Shown in pieces: positions 54,843 through 62,979 of a stretch of DNA of 64,000 bases. Positions within the stretch are counted from its first letter, which is position 1, and each line of letters begins with the position of its first letter. The DNA comes from Cyclobacteriaceae bacterium (lineage in GTDB: Bacteria; Bacteroidota; Bacteroidia; Cytophagales; Cyclobacteriaceae), in the NCBI GenBank assembly GCA_019638275.1, contig JAHBUC010000002.1:372001-436000 (forward strand). The letters are read 5' to 3'. The notes under the pieces are model-generated. The model saw only the letters and a program-made list of their open reading frames with translations, did no database searches and was not told the DNA's origin. Both the position numbers and the translations under genes were made by a program.

Positions 54843-54850
54843 CAAAAATA
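54843..54850 (-). promoter_or_regulatory. -7 element of the Fe-S operon
   Basis: Minus-strand TATTTTTG matches TAnnTTTG, 32 bases before the dicluster gene start. It lies back to back with the tRNA-Phe promoter. Confidence 0.5.
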
Positions 54851-54859
54851 CAGTGGGGT

Positions 54860-54890
54860 TTTGCACCGAATATAAATTTACATACTTTTG
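54860..54890 (+). promoter_or_regulatory. promoter of tRNA-Phe
   Basis: TTTG (54860-54863) and TACTTTTG (54883-54890) are separated by 19 bases, a full match to the Bacteroidota promoter pattern. The -7 ends 35 bases before the mature tRNA. Confidence 0.75.
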
Positions 54891-54925
54891 TGCCCCTGAT
54901 TGCACTCAGGGTGTTCATTTTTCCT

Positions 54926-54998
54926 GGTGACGTAGCTCAGTTGGTAGAGCAAAGGACTGAAAATCCTTGTGTCGGGGGTTCAATTCCCTCCGTCACCA
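54926..54998 (+). tRNA. tRNA-Phe (anticodon GAA)
   Basis: A complete 73-base cloverleaf. The acceptor stem GGTGACG pairs with CGTCACC, discriminator A. The D-stem is GCTC/GAGC, the anticodon stem AAGGA/TCCTT with loop CTGAAAA (anticodon GAA), and the T-stem GGGGG/CCCTC with one G-U pair and TTCAATT loop. The 3' CCA is not encoded (sequence continues CA). It is flanked by its own promoter and terminator, so it is a monocistronic tRNA gene. Confidence 0.98.
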
Positions 54999-55004
54999 CA
55001 TAAT

Positions 55005-55036
55005 AAACCTCAGTTAGCATGCTGAGGTTTTTTTGT
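55005..55036 (+). terminator. intrinsic terminator of tRNA-Phe
   Basis: A 9-bp stem AAACCTCAG / CTGAGGTTT with an 8-base loop followed by a T run. The loop contains the small palindrome AGCATGCT. Confidence 0.92.
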
Positions 55037-55060
55037 TTATACCCAAATTGAAGGCCGCCC

Positions 55061-56452
55061 ATGCTTGACCGTTCCGTCAATGAAGTTACCGCACGCATTG
55101 CGACCACCTACCTGGTCGAGGGGCTGATTGCTTCCGTTATTGTAATTGCTTTCCTATACTTTGCCCACATTTATAAAAGATCCTACCTGAAAACGTGGGC
55201 GTTAAGCTTTGGTAGTTTTGCCGTTTCTGTTTTTGCGGTGGGGTTAACAACTCTGTATAATGCGCAGCTAACTGAGGGCTTTAAACTGATCTCATCGTTT
55301 GTAGCTCAGGCCGGCATTTTTCTGCATGCATTTTTTCTGTTGATTGGTCTTTTTGAGCTTTTTCGGGGCGGTGCTTACCAGCTAAAATTTCTGATCGGTT
55401 GGGCAGCTGTAGTTGTGGGTTTAAGCTTTTTAACCATTTGGGTGTTTTATGATGCTGAAGGTGTTCAGGGCTCACTGAATCGCTACCTGTTACGAATTGG
55501 TACACGGTATTTCGTTATCGCATTCAGTTTTTTGTGCGCGGGCATTTTGGCCTGGCGCAGTCCGCTGTTTAAAAAAGGGATTGGTCAACGCTTGCTGATT
55601 GTGGCCTTCCTGCTTTATGGGGTCACATATAGTTATTATTTCACCATTGTAATATTCAACTACTTTGGAAACACATTCAGCTTTCCGTTTTTCTTTGGCA
55701 TGGTGGAACTCTTGCTCATTACCTTGTCGGGGCTGGGCATGGTGCTTTGGCTACTGGAAGACGAGCGCGACCGACTTAGCAAAATCAATTCAGAGTTGGA
55801 CAGTTTTCTGTACAGCACTTCACACGATTTGCGCTCACCCATTGCTTCCATTCTTGGCATTACGAATGTCGCAAAACTTGAACTCACGGATGAAACCGCA
55901 CTTCAGTACATGAATATGATTGAGGAGCGCATCAAAAAGCTTGACCTGGTGATCAGTGACATTCTTAAGCTATCGCGAAGCAAAAAGCTTGATGTCAAAA
56001 TTGAATCCATTCGCTTTGATAATTTGTTGAAAGACACAATTGCCGATGTGAAGTTTAATCAAAATGCTCCCGAGATTTCACTTCGCTACTCGGAAACTCC
56101 TGATGATTCGTTTCGGGCTGACTACATTCAAATAAAAATTGTTCTCAGCAACCTGATCGCCAATGCGGTTAAATATCACAACATCAATCAGGAAGACCCT
56201 TTTATCCGTGTTGCCTTTCAGCGTACGGGAAAAAGCGTTCGCATTGAAGTAGAAGACAACGGCAAGGGGGTTCCGAAAGAAGCACTTCCGAAAATTTTTG
56301 ATATGTTTTACCGGGCCGAGACGGGAGTAGAGGGCACGGGGCTGGGTCTTTATATTGTGAAAGAGGCCCTTGCGAAAATTAACGGGAAGATTGAGGTAAA
56401 ATCAGAATATGGTTTTGGTAGCACCTTCATCATCACGCTGCATGATGCCTGA
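55061..56452 (+). CDS. orphan sensor histidine kinase with seven-helix N terminus
   Basis: A 463-residue membrane kinase. Residues about 15-235 contain roughly seven hydrophobic helices, similar to 7TM sensor modules. A short linker leads to HisKA with STSHDLRSPIASILG (phosphorylated His255). The HATPase domain has the N box NAVKYHN, G1 EDNGKGVP and G2 GTGLGLYIVKEA. No response regulator or HTH gene is adjacent, so its partner is elsewhere. The stimulus is unknown; the membrane module suggests a lipid or small-molecule signal. Confidence 0.9.
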   Translation: MLDRSVNEVTARIATTYLVEGLIASVIVIAFLYFAHIYKRSYLKTWALSFGSFAVSVFAVGLTTLYNAQLTEGFKLISSFVAQAGIFLHAFFLLIGLFELFRGGAYQLKFLIGWAAVVVGLSFLTIWVFYDAEGVQGSLNRYLLRIGTRYFVIAFSFLCAGILAWRSPLFKKGIGQRLLIVAFLLYGVTYSYYFTIVIFNYFGNTFSFPFFFGMVELLLITLSGLGMVLWLLEDERDRLSKINSELDSFLYSTSHDLRSPIASILGITNVAKLELTDETALQYMNMIEERIKKLDLVISDILKLSRSKKLDVKIESIRFDNLLKDTIADVKFNQNAPEISLRYSETPDDSFRADYIQIKIVLSNLIANAVKYHNINQEDPFIRVAFQRTGKSVRIEVEDNGKGVPKEALPKIFDMFYRAETGVEGTGLGLYIVKEALAKINGKIEVKSEYGFGSTFIITLHDA

Positions 56453-56453
56453 A

Positions 56454-57869
56454 CTATTTGAAATGTTTCAGGTGAACAATTTCCTCTTTGGTGAGGTGGC
56501 GAAAATGACCTCGTGGTAGTTCCTTCTTGTCAAGGCCAGCGTATACGGAGCGGTCAAGTTTAACTACTTCGTATTCCAGTCTCTCAAAAATTCTGCGCAC
56601 CACACGGTTCCAGCCAATGTGCAATTCTATGCCAACCGTTTTTCCATCATCCGATACAATGGCCAGGTCATCAACCACGGCACGGCCTTCTTCAAGTTGA
56701 ACGCCATCAACTATTTTTTGAAAGTCATTCTTCGTAAGCGGACGACTCAATTCCACTTTATAAATCTTCTTCACATTGTATGAAGGGTGGGAGAGTCGCT
56801 CGGCAAGTTCGCCATCGTTGGTAAACAGCAACAAACCGGTTGTGTTTCTATCGAGGCGACCAACGGGATAAATGCGTTCCTTCACGGCATTGCCGATGAT
56901 GTGCATCACCGTATTTCGCTCCTGAGGATCTTTTGTTGTGGTGAGGTAACCTTTCGGTTTGTTCATTAAAATGTAAACCGGCTTTTCGGCCTGAAGCTTT
57001 TTGCTTTCATAGCGAACTTCATCACCAGGGTTTACCAGAAAACCCATTTCCGTAATTACTTTTCCATTCACGGAAACCAGTCCTAATTTAATGCGCTCAT
57101 CTGCCTCGCGCCTGGAACAAATGCCGCTGTTGGCGATGTAGCGGTTAAGTCTGATTTTACCGGTTTGGTTAGCTATGGTTGGTGCCTCTTCTTTCTTTGA
57201 AGAATACTTTCCGGATCTATTTCTGTTGAATTTCTGCTTATTGAAAAAGCCACGTGGCTTCTCGCCCTCTTCATCCTTTCTCCTTGCCTTTACAGGGCCC
57301 GATGAAAATGACGATGATCCTGGCTTGGAGAATTTTTTTCTGCGCTCATCTCCTCTTTCAAAGGAGGACGAACTTCCTCTCTCTGATTTTGAAAAGCCTG
57401 AGCTCTTAGGCTTGTCGAACGATTTTCCTTTTCGCTCTCCACCTTTTCCAAAAGAAGTGGTGCTGTCTTTCTTTCTGAAAGAACGTGAGTCTGAAGAAGA
57501 GCCCCGTTCTGATTTCGAATAGCCTGAGCCCTTGGGCTTGTCGAACGATCTTTCTCTTCGCTCTCCACCTTTTCCAAAAGAGGCGGTGCTGTCTTTCTTT
57601 CTGAAAGAACGTGAGTCTGAAGAAGAGCCCCGTTCTGATTTCGAATAGCCCGAGCCCTTAGGCCTGTCGAACGATTTTCCTTTTCGCTCTCCTCCTTTAC
57701 CAAAAGAGGTGGTGCTGTCTTTCTTTCGAAACGGACGCTTCTCATCGTCAGATGAATCTCTTTTGCCTTCTTTTGAAAAGCGTGAGCCGGATGGTTTATC
57801 AAATGATTTTTTGCCTGAAGAGCGGTCACTTTTGCCGCGCGCGGGGCCCGATGTATTACGCTTGCGCAT
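56454..57869 (-). CDS. RluB-like pseudouridine synthase with long repeat-rich N-terminal extension
   Basis: A 471-residue protein. The catalytic part (about 235-471) has an S4 RNA-binding domain (RLNRYIANSGICSRREADE) and an RsuA/RluB/E/F-type pseudouridine synthase core with the catalytic Asp in VGRLDRNTTGLLL. By family it modifies 23S or 16S rRNA; RluB (23S helix 89) is the likeliest. The first 230 residues are a basic, Ser/Gly/Lys/Arg-rich disordered region containing three copies of a 42-residue unit. Its start overlaps scpB by 14 bases. Confidence 0.88.
   Translation of the reverse strand: MRKRNTSGPARGKSDRSSGKKSFDKPSGSRFSKEGKRDSSDDEKRPFRKKDSTTSFGKGGERKGKSFDRPKGSGYSKSERGSSSDSRSFRKKDSTASFGKGGERRERSFDKPKGSGYSKSERGSSSDSRSFRKKDSTTSFGKGGERKGKSFDKPKSSGFSKSERGSSSSFERGDERRKKFSKPGSSSFSSGPVKARRKDEEGEKPRGFFNKQKFNRNRSGKYSSKKEEAPTIANQTGKIRLNRYIANSGICSRREADERIKLGLVSVNGKVITEMGFLVNPGDEVRYESKKLQAEKPVYILMNKPKGYLTTTKDPQERNTVMHIIGNAVKERIYPVGRLDRNTTGLLLFTNDGELAERLSHPSYNVKKIYKVELSRPLTKNDFQKIVDGVQLEEGRAVVDDLAIVSDDGKTVGIELHIGWNRVVRRIFERLEYEVVKLDRSVYAGLDKKELPRGHFRHLTKEEIVHLKHFK
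57354..57731 (-). repeat. 126-bp tandem repeat inside the pseudouridine synthase gene
   Basis: Three units of 126 bases encode 42-residue repeats beginning FRKKDST(T/A)SFGKGGER; units 1 and 2 are nearly identical, and unit 3 diverges in its second half. Multiples of three keep the frame, so copy number could vary without breaking the enzyme. Confidence 0.85.
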
Positions 57870-58440
57870 CGGGCTCTTTTAAATCGGTGCTCTCGCCAAT
57901 AACGTTTATTTCGCTGGTAAAATCTTTTGGCACAGGCAGGTCTGCCAGGTCATTGATACCAAAATATTCCATGAACTTTGGTGAAGTTCCGTACAACATG
58001 GGTCTGCCAATGGTTTCGGCTTTGCCTTTGATCTCCACCAATCCTTTGTCCAGTAATTTCTGAACGGCATAGTCGCAGTTTACACCACGAATGTTTTCAA
58101 TATCGGTTTTAGAGATGGGTTGCTTGTAGGCTATAATGGCCAAGGTTTCCATCGCTGATGTTGACAATCTTTTTTTCGATTGCTGCTTCAGCAGTATAGC
58201 GATACTGGTTTGATAAGCCGGCTTGGTTAAAAACTGGTAGCCTCCACCGGCCTTGTTTAGTTGAAACGAAAATTCATCCGACAGGAATTTTTCTTCCAGG
58301 CGTTTGATTGCATCTACAATATCCTCTTCGGGAACATCCGCATTGAACATTTCCGAAAGACATGATTTTATATCGGCAAGCTTTACCGGAGTAGGCGAGC
58401 AAAAAATCAGGGCTTCAATATGGTTCTGAAGAAAATCCAC
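57856..58440 (-). CDS. scpB: segregation and condensation protein B
   Basis: A 194-residue ScpB, the winged-helix kleisin-associated subunit of the SMC-ScpAB condensin. Recognisable features: IEALIFCSPTPVKLADI at the N terminus, LSTSAMETLAIIAYKQPISKTDIENIRGVN in the centre and IGRPMLYGTSPKFMEYFGI near the C terminus. scpA is not in the window. It lies 1 base after the dksA-like gene and overlaps the pseudouridine synthase, a gene order (scpB-rluB) common in many bacteria. Confidence 0.95.
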   Translation of the reverse strand: MDFLQNHIEALIFCSPTPVKLADIKSCLSEMFNADVPEEDIVDAIKRLEEKFLSDEFSFQLNKAGGGYQFLTKPAYQTSIAILLKQQSKKRLSTSAMETLAIIAYKQPISKTDIENIRGVNCDYAVQKLLDKGLVEIKGKAETIGRPMLYGTSPKFMEYFGINDLADLPVPKDFTSEINVIGESTDLKEPDAQA

Positions 58441-58441
58441 G

Positions 58442-59149
58442 TTAGTCTTTCTTCATCATTTTAGCCTCAATAGACTGCGTAGTGTGCGGCACGGCAATCA
58501 AACGCTCCTTCGGGATCAGTTTTCCGGTAACGGAGCAAATGCCATATGTTCCGTTTTTGATGCGCACCAAGGCGTTCTCTAAATTCATGATGTACTTCTG
58601 CTGACGCGCAGCCAACTGGCTGAGGTTTTCCTTCTCGGCTGTTTCAGCGCCATCTTCCAATACTTTCGTGTTTCCTCCGGAAGTGGCATCGGTTCCCTCA
58701 TCGTTATTACGGTTCAGGGTCTCTTTTAAGATTTTATATTCACTGCGTGCCTTTTCCAGTTTTTCCAGAATCAGTGTTTCAAATTCCTTCAGTTCTTCAT
58801 CCGAGTACCGGGTTTTGTCTTCAGGAACGGAAATTTTCTTTGCTGGCTTGTGTGCAATCGGGCGTTGTGTAATCGGAGGGAAGAACGTATTCAGGTTTAC
58901 AGCCGGTCTTTCAGCAACTTTTACTGAGGGCGACTTTTTGGGGGCCACGGCCTTCTCAACTTTCTTTTCAATTGGCTTTGGTGCAGCCTTTTTAGCCACT
59001 TTTTTTACAGTCTTCTTGGCAACCGGCTTAGCGGCCTTTTTGGTTGCGGGCTTTTTGGCTGCCTTCTTTGCTTTAGGGGCTGCCTTTTTAACTTTTGCCT
59101 TGGAAGCGGTTTTCTTTGCTGCCTTGGCTGTTTTCTTGGTCTTTGCCAT
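58442..59149 (-). CDS. DksA/TraR-type protein with histone-like Lys/Ala-rich N terminus
   Basis: A 235-residue protein. The first 85 residues are Lys/Ala/Pro-rich tandem motifs (KKAAPKAKKAAKKPATKKA) like histone H1 tails or AlgP. Residues about 115-235 form a DksA coiled coil and terminal finger (NGTYGICSVTGKLIPKERLIAVPHTT). Only one of the four zinc-binding cysteines is kept, so the finger is of the zinc-free type known in Bacteroidota. It may bind RNA polymerase and DNA. Met at 59149 is preferred because a consensus promoter lies just upstream. Confidence 0.85.
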   Translation of the reverse strand: MAKTKKTAKAAKKTASKAKVKKAAPKAKKAAKKPATKKAAKPVAKKTVKKVAKKAAPKPIEKKVEKAVAPKKSPSVKVAERPAVNLNTFFPPITQRPIAHKPAKKISVPEDKTRYSDEELKEFETLILEKLEKARSEYKILKETLNRNNDEGTDATSGGNTKVLEDGAETAEKENLSQLAARQQKYIMNLENALVRIKNGTYGICSVTGKLIPKERLIAVPHTTQSIEAKMMKKD

Positions 59150-59173
59150 AATTTCCCTGTGTAAAAAGTTGCG

Positions 59174-59201
59174 CAAAAATACGGGGTGGGGTGTAAAACA
59201 A
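59174..59201 (-). promoter_or_regulatory. promoter of the dksA-like/scpB/rluB-like operon
   Basis: On the minus strand, TTG (59199-59201) and TATTTTTG (59174-59181) are 17 bases apart. The -7 element ends 24 bases before the ATG at 59149. Confidence 0.65.
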
Positions 59202-59236
59202 AAAATATGAGGGGATTTATTGTCCTGAGTTGCAAT

Positions 59237-59818
59237 TTAATACCGTGCGGCTATCACCACACGCTTTCTGAATGTGTCTACTTTCCCGTTACCATCAAAC
59301 ACCTCAAGCCACACTACATAATAGCCTGGTCGTGCCCGCGTGCCGTCATCGCGTTCACCATCCCAACGAAAGAACCCCTCCGTGGCTAACAATTCGTTGT
59401 TGGCAAGTTGCCTCACCTCACGGCCCTGGTGATCAAGAATTTTAAGGTTGGCTACTTTTCCGCCCTGCTCGAAACTGTATCGTATTTCGGTAAAGTCGGG
59501 CTGGCCGAATACCGGGACAAAAATTTCAGGCTCAACATGAACCTTCCCCGTTGACGAGACAACTTCTATTGCATTCGAATTTCTGTAGCCGGGTGTGGCG
59601 TACCCAATAACCGATGCGGCCGATTTCCAATTGTTTGGATCGTTGGTTAGTCTATCTACATGAATGCGCTCCAGCGACACTCCTTCCTTGTCGCGAAGAA
59701 AGGTAGAGTGAAAATCTCTTGAGTACCGGAATTGATCAATCAGTACTGAAGCATCCGTTACAATGGCTGCTGTTCCTTCGTTGTCGGGGAAAGCGGGAAG
59801 GGCGCTAACCTTTAGCAA
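59237..59818 (-). pseudogene. 3' fragment of frameshifted lamin-tail surface protein gene
   Basis: This frame continues the second lamin-tail domain of the upstream fragment. Reading upstream from 59818 it gives YPKAQDLLKVSALPAFPDNEG, which is exactly what is missing after IALTVDPFTIH in the other frame. The rest (193 residues) contains the end of that domain and a C-terminal FlgD/T9SS-sorting-like region (NLKILDHQGREVRQL, GYYVVWLEVFDGNGK). A single-base loss near 59836-59848 explains the split. Confidence 0.75.
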
Positions 59819-61884
59819 ATCCTGTGCTTTTGGATAATGAGATGAATGGTAAACGGATCAACCGTTAATGCGATGAAGGCTTTTGGTGGAAGCAGAAAAT
59901 CATCTGTCGTAATTGTTCTCAGGTTTACTGCGTTTCCGCTTTCAAAATTTCCAACGCTCCAGTTTTTTAAATTGATGTACTTATCTGAATAATTGAACAA
60001 CTCCAGAAAGTCAACACCGAATGGCCGTGGGTTAAACAGTATTTCATTGATCACCACATCTCCTGCTTCGGCCGGTTCAGGAAAACCAAACGAAACCTCC
60101 CGATGATCCGGCTGAATGCTGTTTCCGCTGCAATCATAAATTGATGTTACGGTTATAATATAACGTTGCTGCAACTGAATAGGAGATTCTAATTCCACCA
60201 ACAACTCGCGAAGTGATGTGTTTGCAAAGTTAATTTGTGATACAACCAATGCAGGTGAAATCATAAATGCTGATACCGGTGGGATATCTTTATTTAGCTT
60301 TTCATCAAACCGCAATTTCAATTGAATAGCTGAAGTGGGGATAGCGGATAACAAGCGCGGACCAGTTAAATCAGGCTTTGATGCTTTCACTGAATTTTCT
60401 GTGCCCGGTGTGCCTCCGCTCACATGTTCAGAGGCAACCCAATTTTCCTCTTCTGCACAACTGTTCTCCGGATCAATGAGTTCTAGCGTCCAGCCACCTT
60501 GTCGTTTATCGTCATCCTTGTACCACGCGTCATTATAGTTTACTTCATCTATAAGCAAATCCGCGGCATCGCGCAGTTTCAGGTTGTCGGCACCATTGTT
60601 TAGCGTTGGAAAACCCGATATACCGATTACGGTTCTAAATGTGGCAAACGATGCAGCGGATGCTGTTGGCGTAATGATGACATAATCGCCAGGCATAAGG
60701 ATGTGAGCGGGCAGCGTTGCTGTCGAGGAGGCATCCGAAAATTTCCATCCTTGTAAACTGATGGGTTTATCGCTTCGATTGAATAGTTCAACAAACTCGG
60801 CTTCGGGTAAACCGATTACGGGAGTTGGGTCAGGAAAAATTTCAGTGAAGATGATGTCTTTATATTCAACAACAGGTTGCTGAAAGAAAAAGAAACTTGC
60901 CTGCGCAGATGTAATGGCATTGCCTGCAAGATCTTCAACATTTGTAACGGTTAACTGGCTGGTGGTTGCGTTCAGAAAAGATTGTGCAAAGCTGAGCCTT
61001 ACGGTTTTCTGGTCGGCTTGTAAAATTGCTGTGGTGGCCTGGCCCACGCCATTGTTCACAAAATAATTCAAAGGGCTTTGTGCGGTAACACTTTCTATAC
61101 GCTCACCGAATACAACATTTAATTCTGTGGAAGAGATTGCCTGTACCGCTTGAATTTGCGGAGGGGACTCATCGATGATTTCCGTGCCCATATAAAAATC
61201 ATCGAAGAAAAAATTCGAAGCATTGCCGGAAGTATAGGTGCAGCGAATTCCCAAATAAGCAGAAGACGAATATGTGTTGTCTGTTGCGGATGCCTCAAGG
61301 TCAAAATCGTATCCGCCCGTATAATCAACAAATAATTGCCACAGTCCCGCTTCACTTCTCAGCACCCTGACGCGAACGGTAAAAGCCGAGGCTATTCCGC
61401 CTGATGTTGACGCACGGCAAACTGAGGTTGTGCTCAGGCCCGTTTGCCTGAACAATTCAATTGCATCAGCCGAACCCGCTTCTCCAAATTGCAAAAAATA
61501 GCCATTTAATGAACTTGTTGGATTGGGTTGGTCGCTCACGAGGTATACGCGGGCAAAATTATTAGCGGAGGGTGCAAATGCCAGCCGGATGAAAAACTGC
61601 CATTCGTACCCGGATAATGATGAAGCCTGATAGGCGGAAGATAAAAAAGAGGTGGTTGCCTCACCCGGATTGTTCAGCTGAAGTTGACTGTTTGCATTAA
61701 CGGTGAAATGAGAAACCGTTCCTGTCCATTCGGGGCTATTGGTCAGATCGCCATCCGTAAAGCTGTCAGAAAACTGCGCATTTACCGGAAAGTAAAGTGC
61801 CACCGATACTTGTAACAGTATCGTTTTGATGGGCAGCAATCGAATGCGGCTCACGATGAATGTTAATAATTGGTTCGGGGGCAT
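59812..61884 (-). pseudogene. 5' fragment of frameshifted lamin-tail surface protein gene
   Basis: A 690-residue fragment with signal peptide (to PVNAQ). It has an N-terminal LamG-like domain (about 38-235), a Big/Ig-like segment (about 240-335, VQAISSTELNVVFGERIE), a first lamin-tail domain (about 345-500, IFTEIFPDPTP, AEFVELFNRSD) and an Ig-like domain. A second lamin-tail domain starts at DVVINEILFNPRP and breaks off at FTIHLIIQKHRIC. Intact relatives are large Bacteroidota cell-surface proteins. The gene may be a real pseudogene, or intact with a sequencing error. Confidence 0.75.
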
Positions 61885-61912
61885 TTGGCTATTACCAAAA
61901 ATACTATTTTTG
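61884..61912 (+). promoter_or_regulatory. promoter of asd
   Basis: TTTG (61884-61887) and TATTTTTG (61905-61912) are separated by 17 bases; the -7 ends 14 bases before the ATG at 61927. It overlaps the first codon of the divergent lamin-tail gene. Confidence 0.7.
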
Positions 61913-61926
61913 CACCCTTATTAGAA

Positions 61927-62931
61927 ATGCCTAAAGCAATGAAGCTAGCAGTTGTGGGGGCCACCGGCTTGGTGGGCCAGGAGATCCTGAAAGTTATCGA
62001 AGAGAGAAACTTCCCGTTTGATGAGTTGTACTTAGTGGCCTCTGCCAAATCGGTAGGGCAAAAAATTTCCTTTAAAGGAAAAGAATACGAGATCAAAAGC
62101 ATTGAAGAAGCTTGCAAGCTGGCTCCAGACATCGCTATTTTCTCAGCGGGTGGAAGCACGTCATTGGAATGGGCGCCCCGTTTTGCTGAAATGGGTAGCA
62201 TTGTCATCGACAATTCTTCGGCCTGGCGGATGGATCCAACCAAGAAACTGATCGTTCCCGAAATCAACGGGCACGAGCTTATGATTGATGACCGCATCAT
62301 CGCCAACCCGAATTGCTCCACGATTCAAATGGTGATGGCGCTTGCCCCGCTACATGTTAAATATAAGTTGAAACGCATTGTTGTTTCTACTTACCAGTCG
62401 GTAACGGGTACCGGTAAGGATGCTGTGCAACAGCTGAATGATGAGCGTGCGGGAGTGAAGGGCAATAAAGTATATCCGCACAAAATTGATATGAATGCGT
62501 TGCCACATATTGACGTGTTTTTGGATAACGGATATACCAAGGAAGAAATGAAAATGGTTAACGAAACCCGTAAAATTCTGGGTGACCAAACCATTGCCGT
62601 TACCTCAACTACCGTGCGTGTTCCTACCATTGGTGGGCATGCTGAGGCGGTGAACGCAGAGTTCCACCACGACTTCACATGCAGCGAAGCGCGCGCAATT
62701 CTGGCCAACACTCCGGGAATTATTGTCCAGGACGATCCGAAAAACAACATCTACCCCATGCCGATCAACGCACAGGGGCGTGATGAGGTATTTGTTGGTC
62801 GAATTCGCAGAGATGAATCGCAACCCAACACGCTTAACTTGTGGATTGTAGCTGACAACCTACGCAAAGGCGCAGCTACTAATGCGGTGCAGATTGCTGA
62901 GTTTATGTTGGAGAAGAGTTTAGTATATTGA
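61927..62931 (+). CDS. asd: aspartate-semialdehyde dehydrogenase
   Basis: Reduces aspartyl phosphate to aspartate semialdehyde for lysine/diaminopimelate, threonine and methionine synthesis. The 334-residue protein has the NADP fold start VVGATGLVGQEIL, the nucleophile NPNCSTIQ (Cys130) and TIGGHAEAVNAEF with the acid-base His. The ATG at 61927 is chosen because the promoter lies directly upstream; the ATG at 61939 is an alternative. Diaminopimelate supply links it to peptidoglycan, as does murF-alr elsewhere in the window. Confidence 0.96.
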   Translation: MPKAMKLAVVGATGLVGQEILKVIEERNFPFDELYLVASAKSVGQKISFKGKEYEIKSIEEACKLAPDIAIFSAGGSTSLEWAPRFAEMGSIVIDNSSAWRMDPTKKLIVPEINGHELMIDDRIIANPNCSTIQMVMALAPLHVKYKLKRIVVSTYQSVTGTGKDAVQQLNDERAGVKGNKVYPHKIDMNALPHIDVFLDNGYTKEEMKMVNETRKILGDQTIAVTSTTVRVPTIGGHAEAVNAEFHHDFTCSEARAILANTPGIIVQDDPKNNIYPMPINAQGRDEVFVGRIRRDESQPNTLNLWIVADNLRKGAATNAVQIAEFMLEKSLVY

Positions 62932-62956
62932 TTTGCCTATCGATTTAAACATAAAG

Positions 62957-62979
62957 AAGCCGAAGTGATTCGGCTTTTT
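62957..62979. terminator. bidirectional terminator between asd and flavoprotein gene
   Basis: An 8-bp stem AAGCCGAA / TTCGGCTT with a GTGA tetraloop and a T run on the plus strand. It touches the stop codon of the convergent flavoprotein gene. Confidence 0.88.

Noticed and set aside
57290..57829. 179-codon alternative frame with repeats in the pseudouridine synthase gene
   Set aside because: It exists because the 126-bp tandem repeat keeps a second frame open; no start signal, no domain, and the real frame carries the enzyme.
59818..59848. Programmed -1 frameshift to join the two lamin-tail fragments
   Set aside because: No proper X-XXY-YYZ slippery heptamer in the right frame and no clear downstream stem; mutation or sequence error is simpler.
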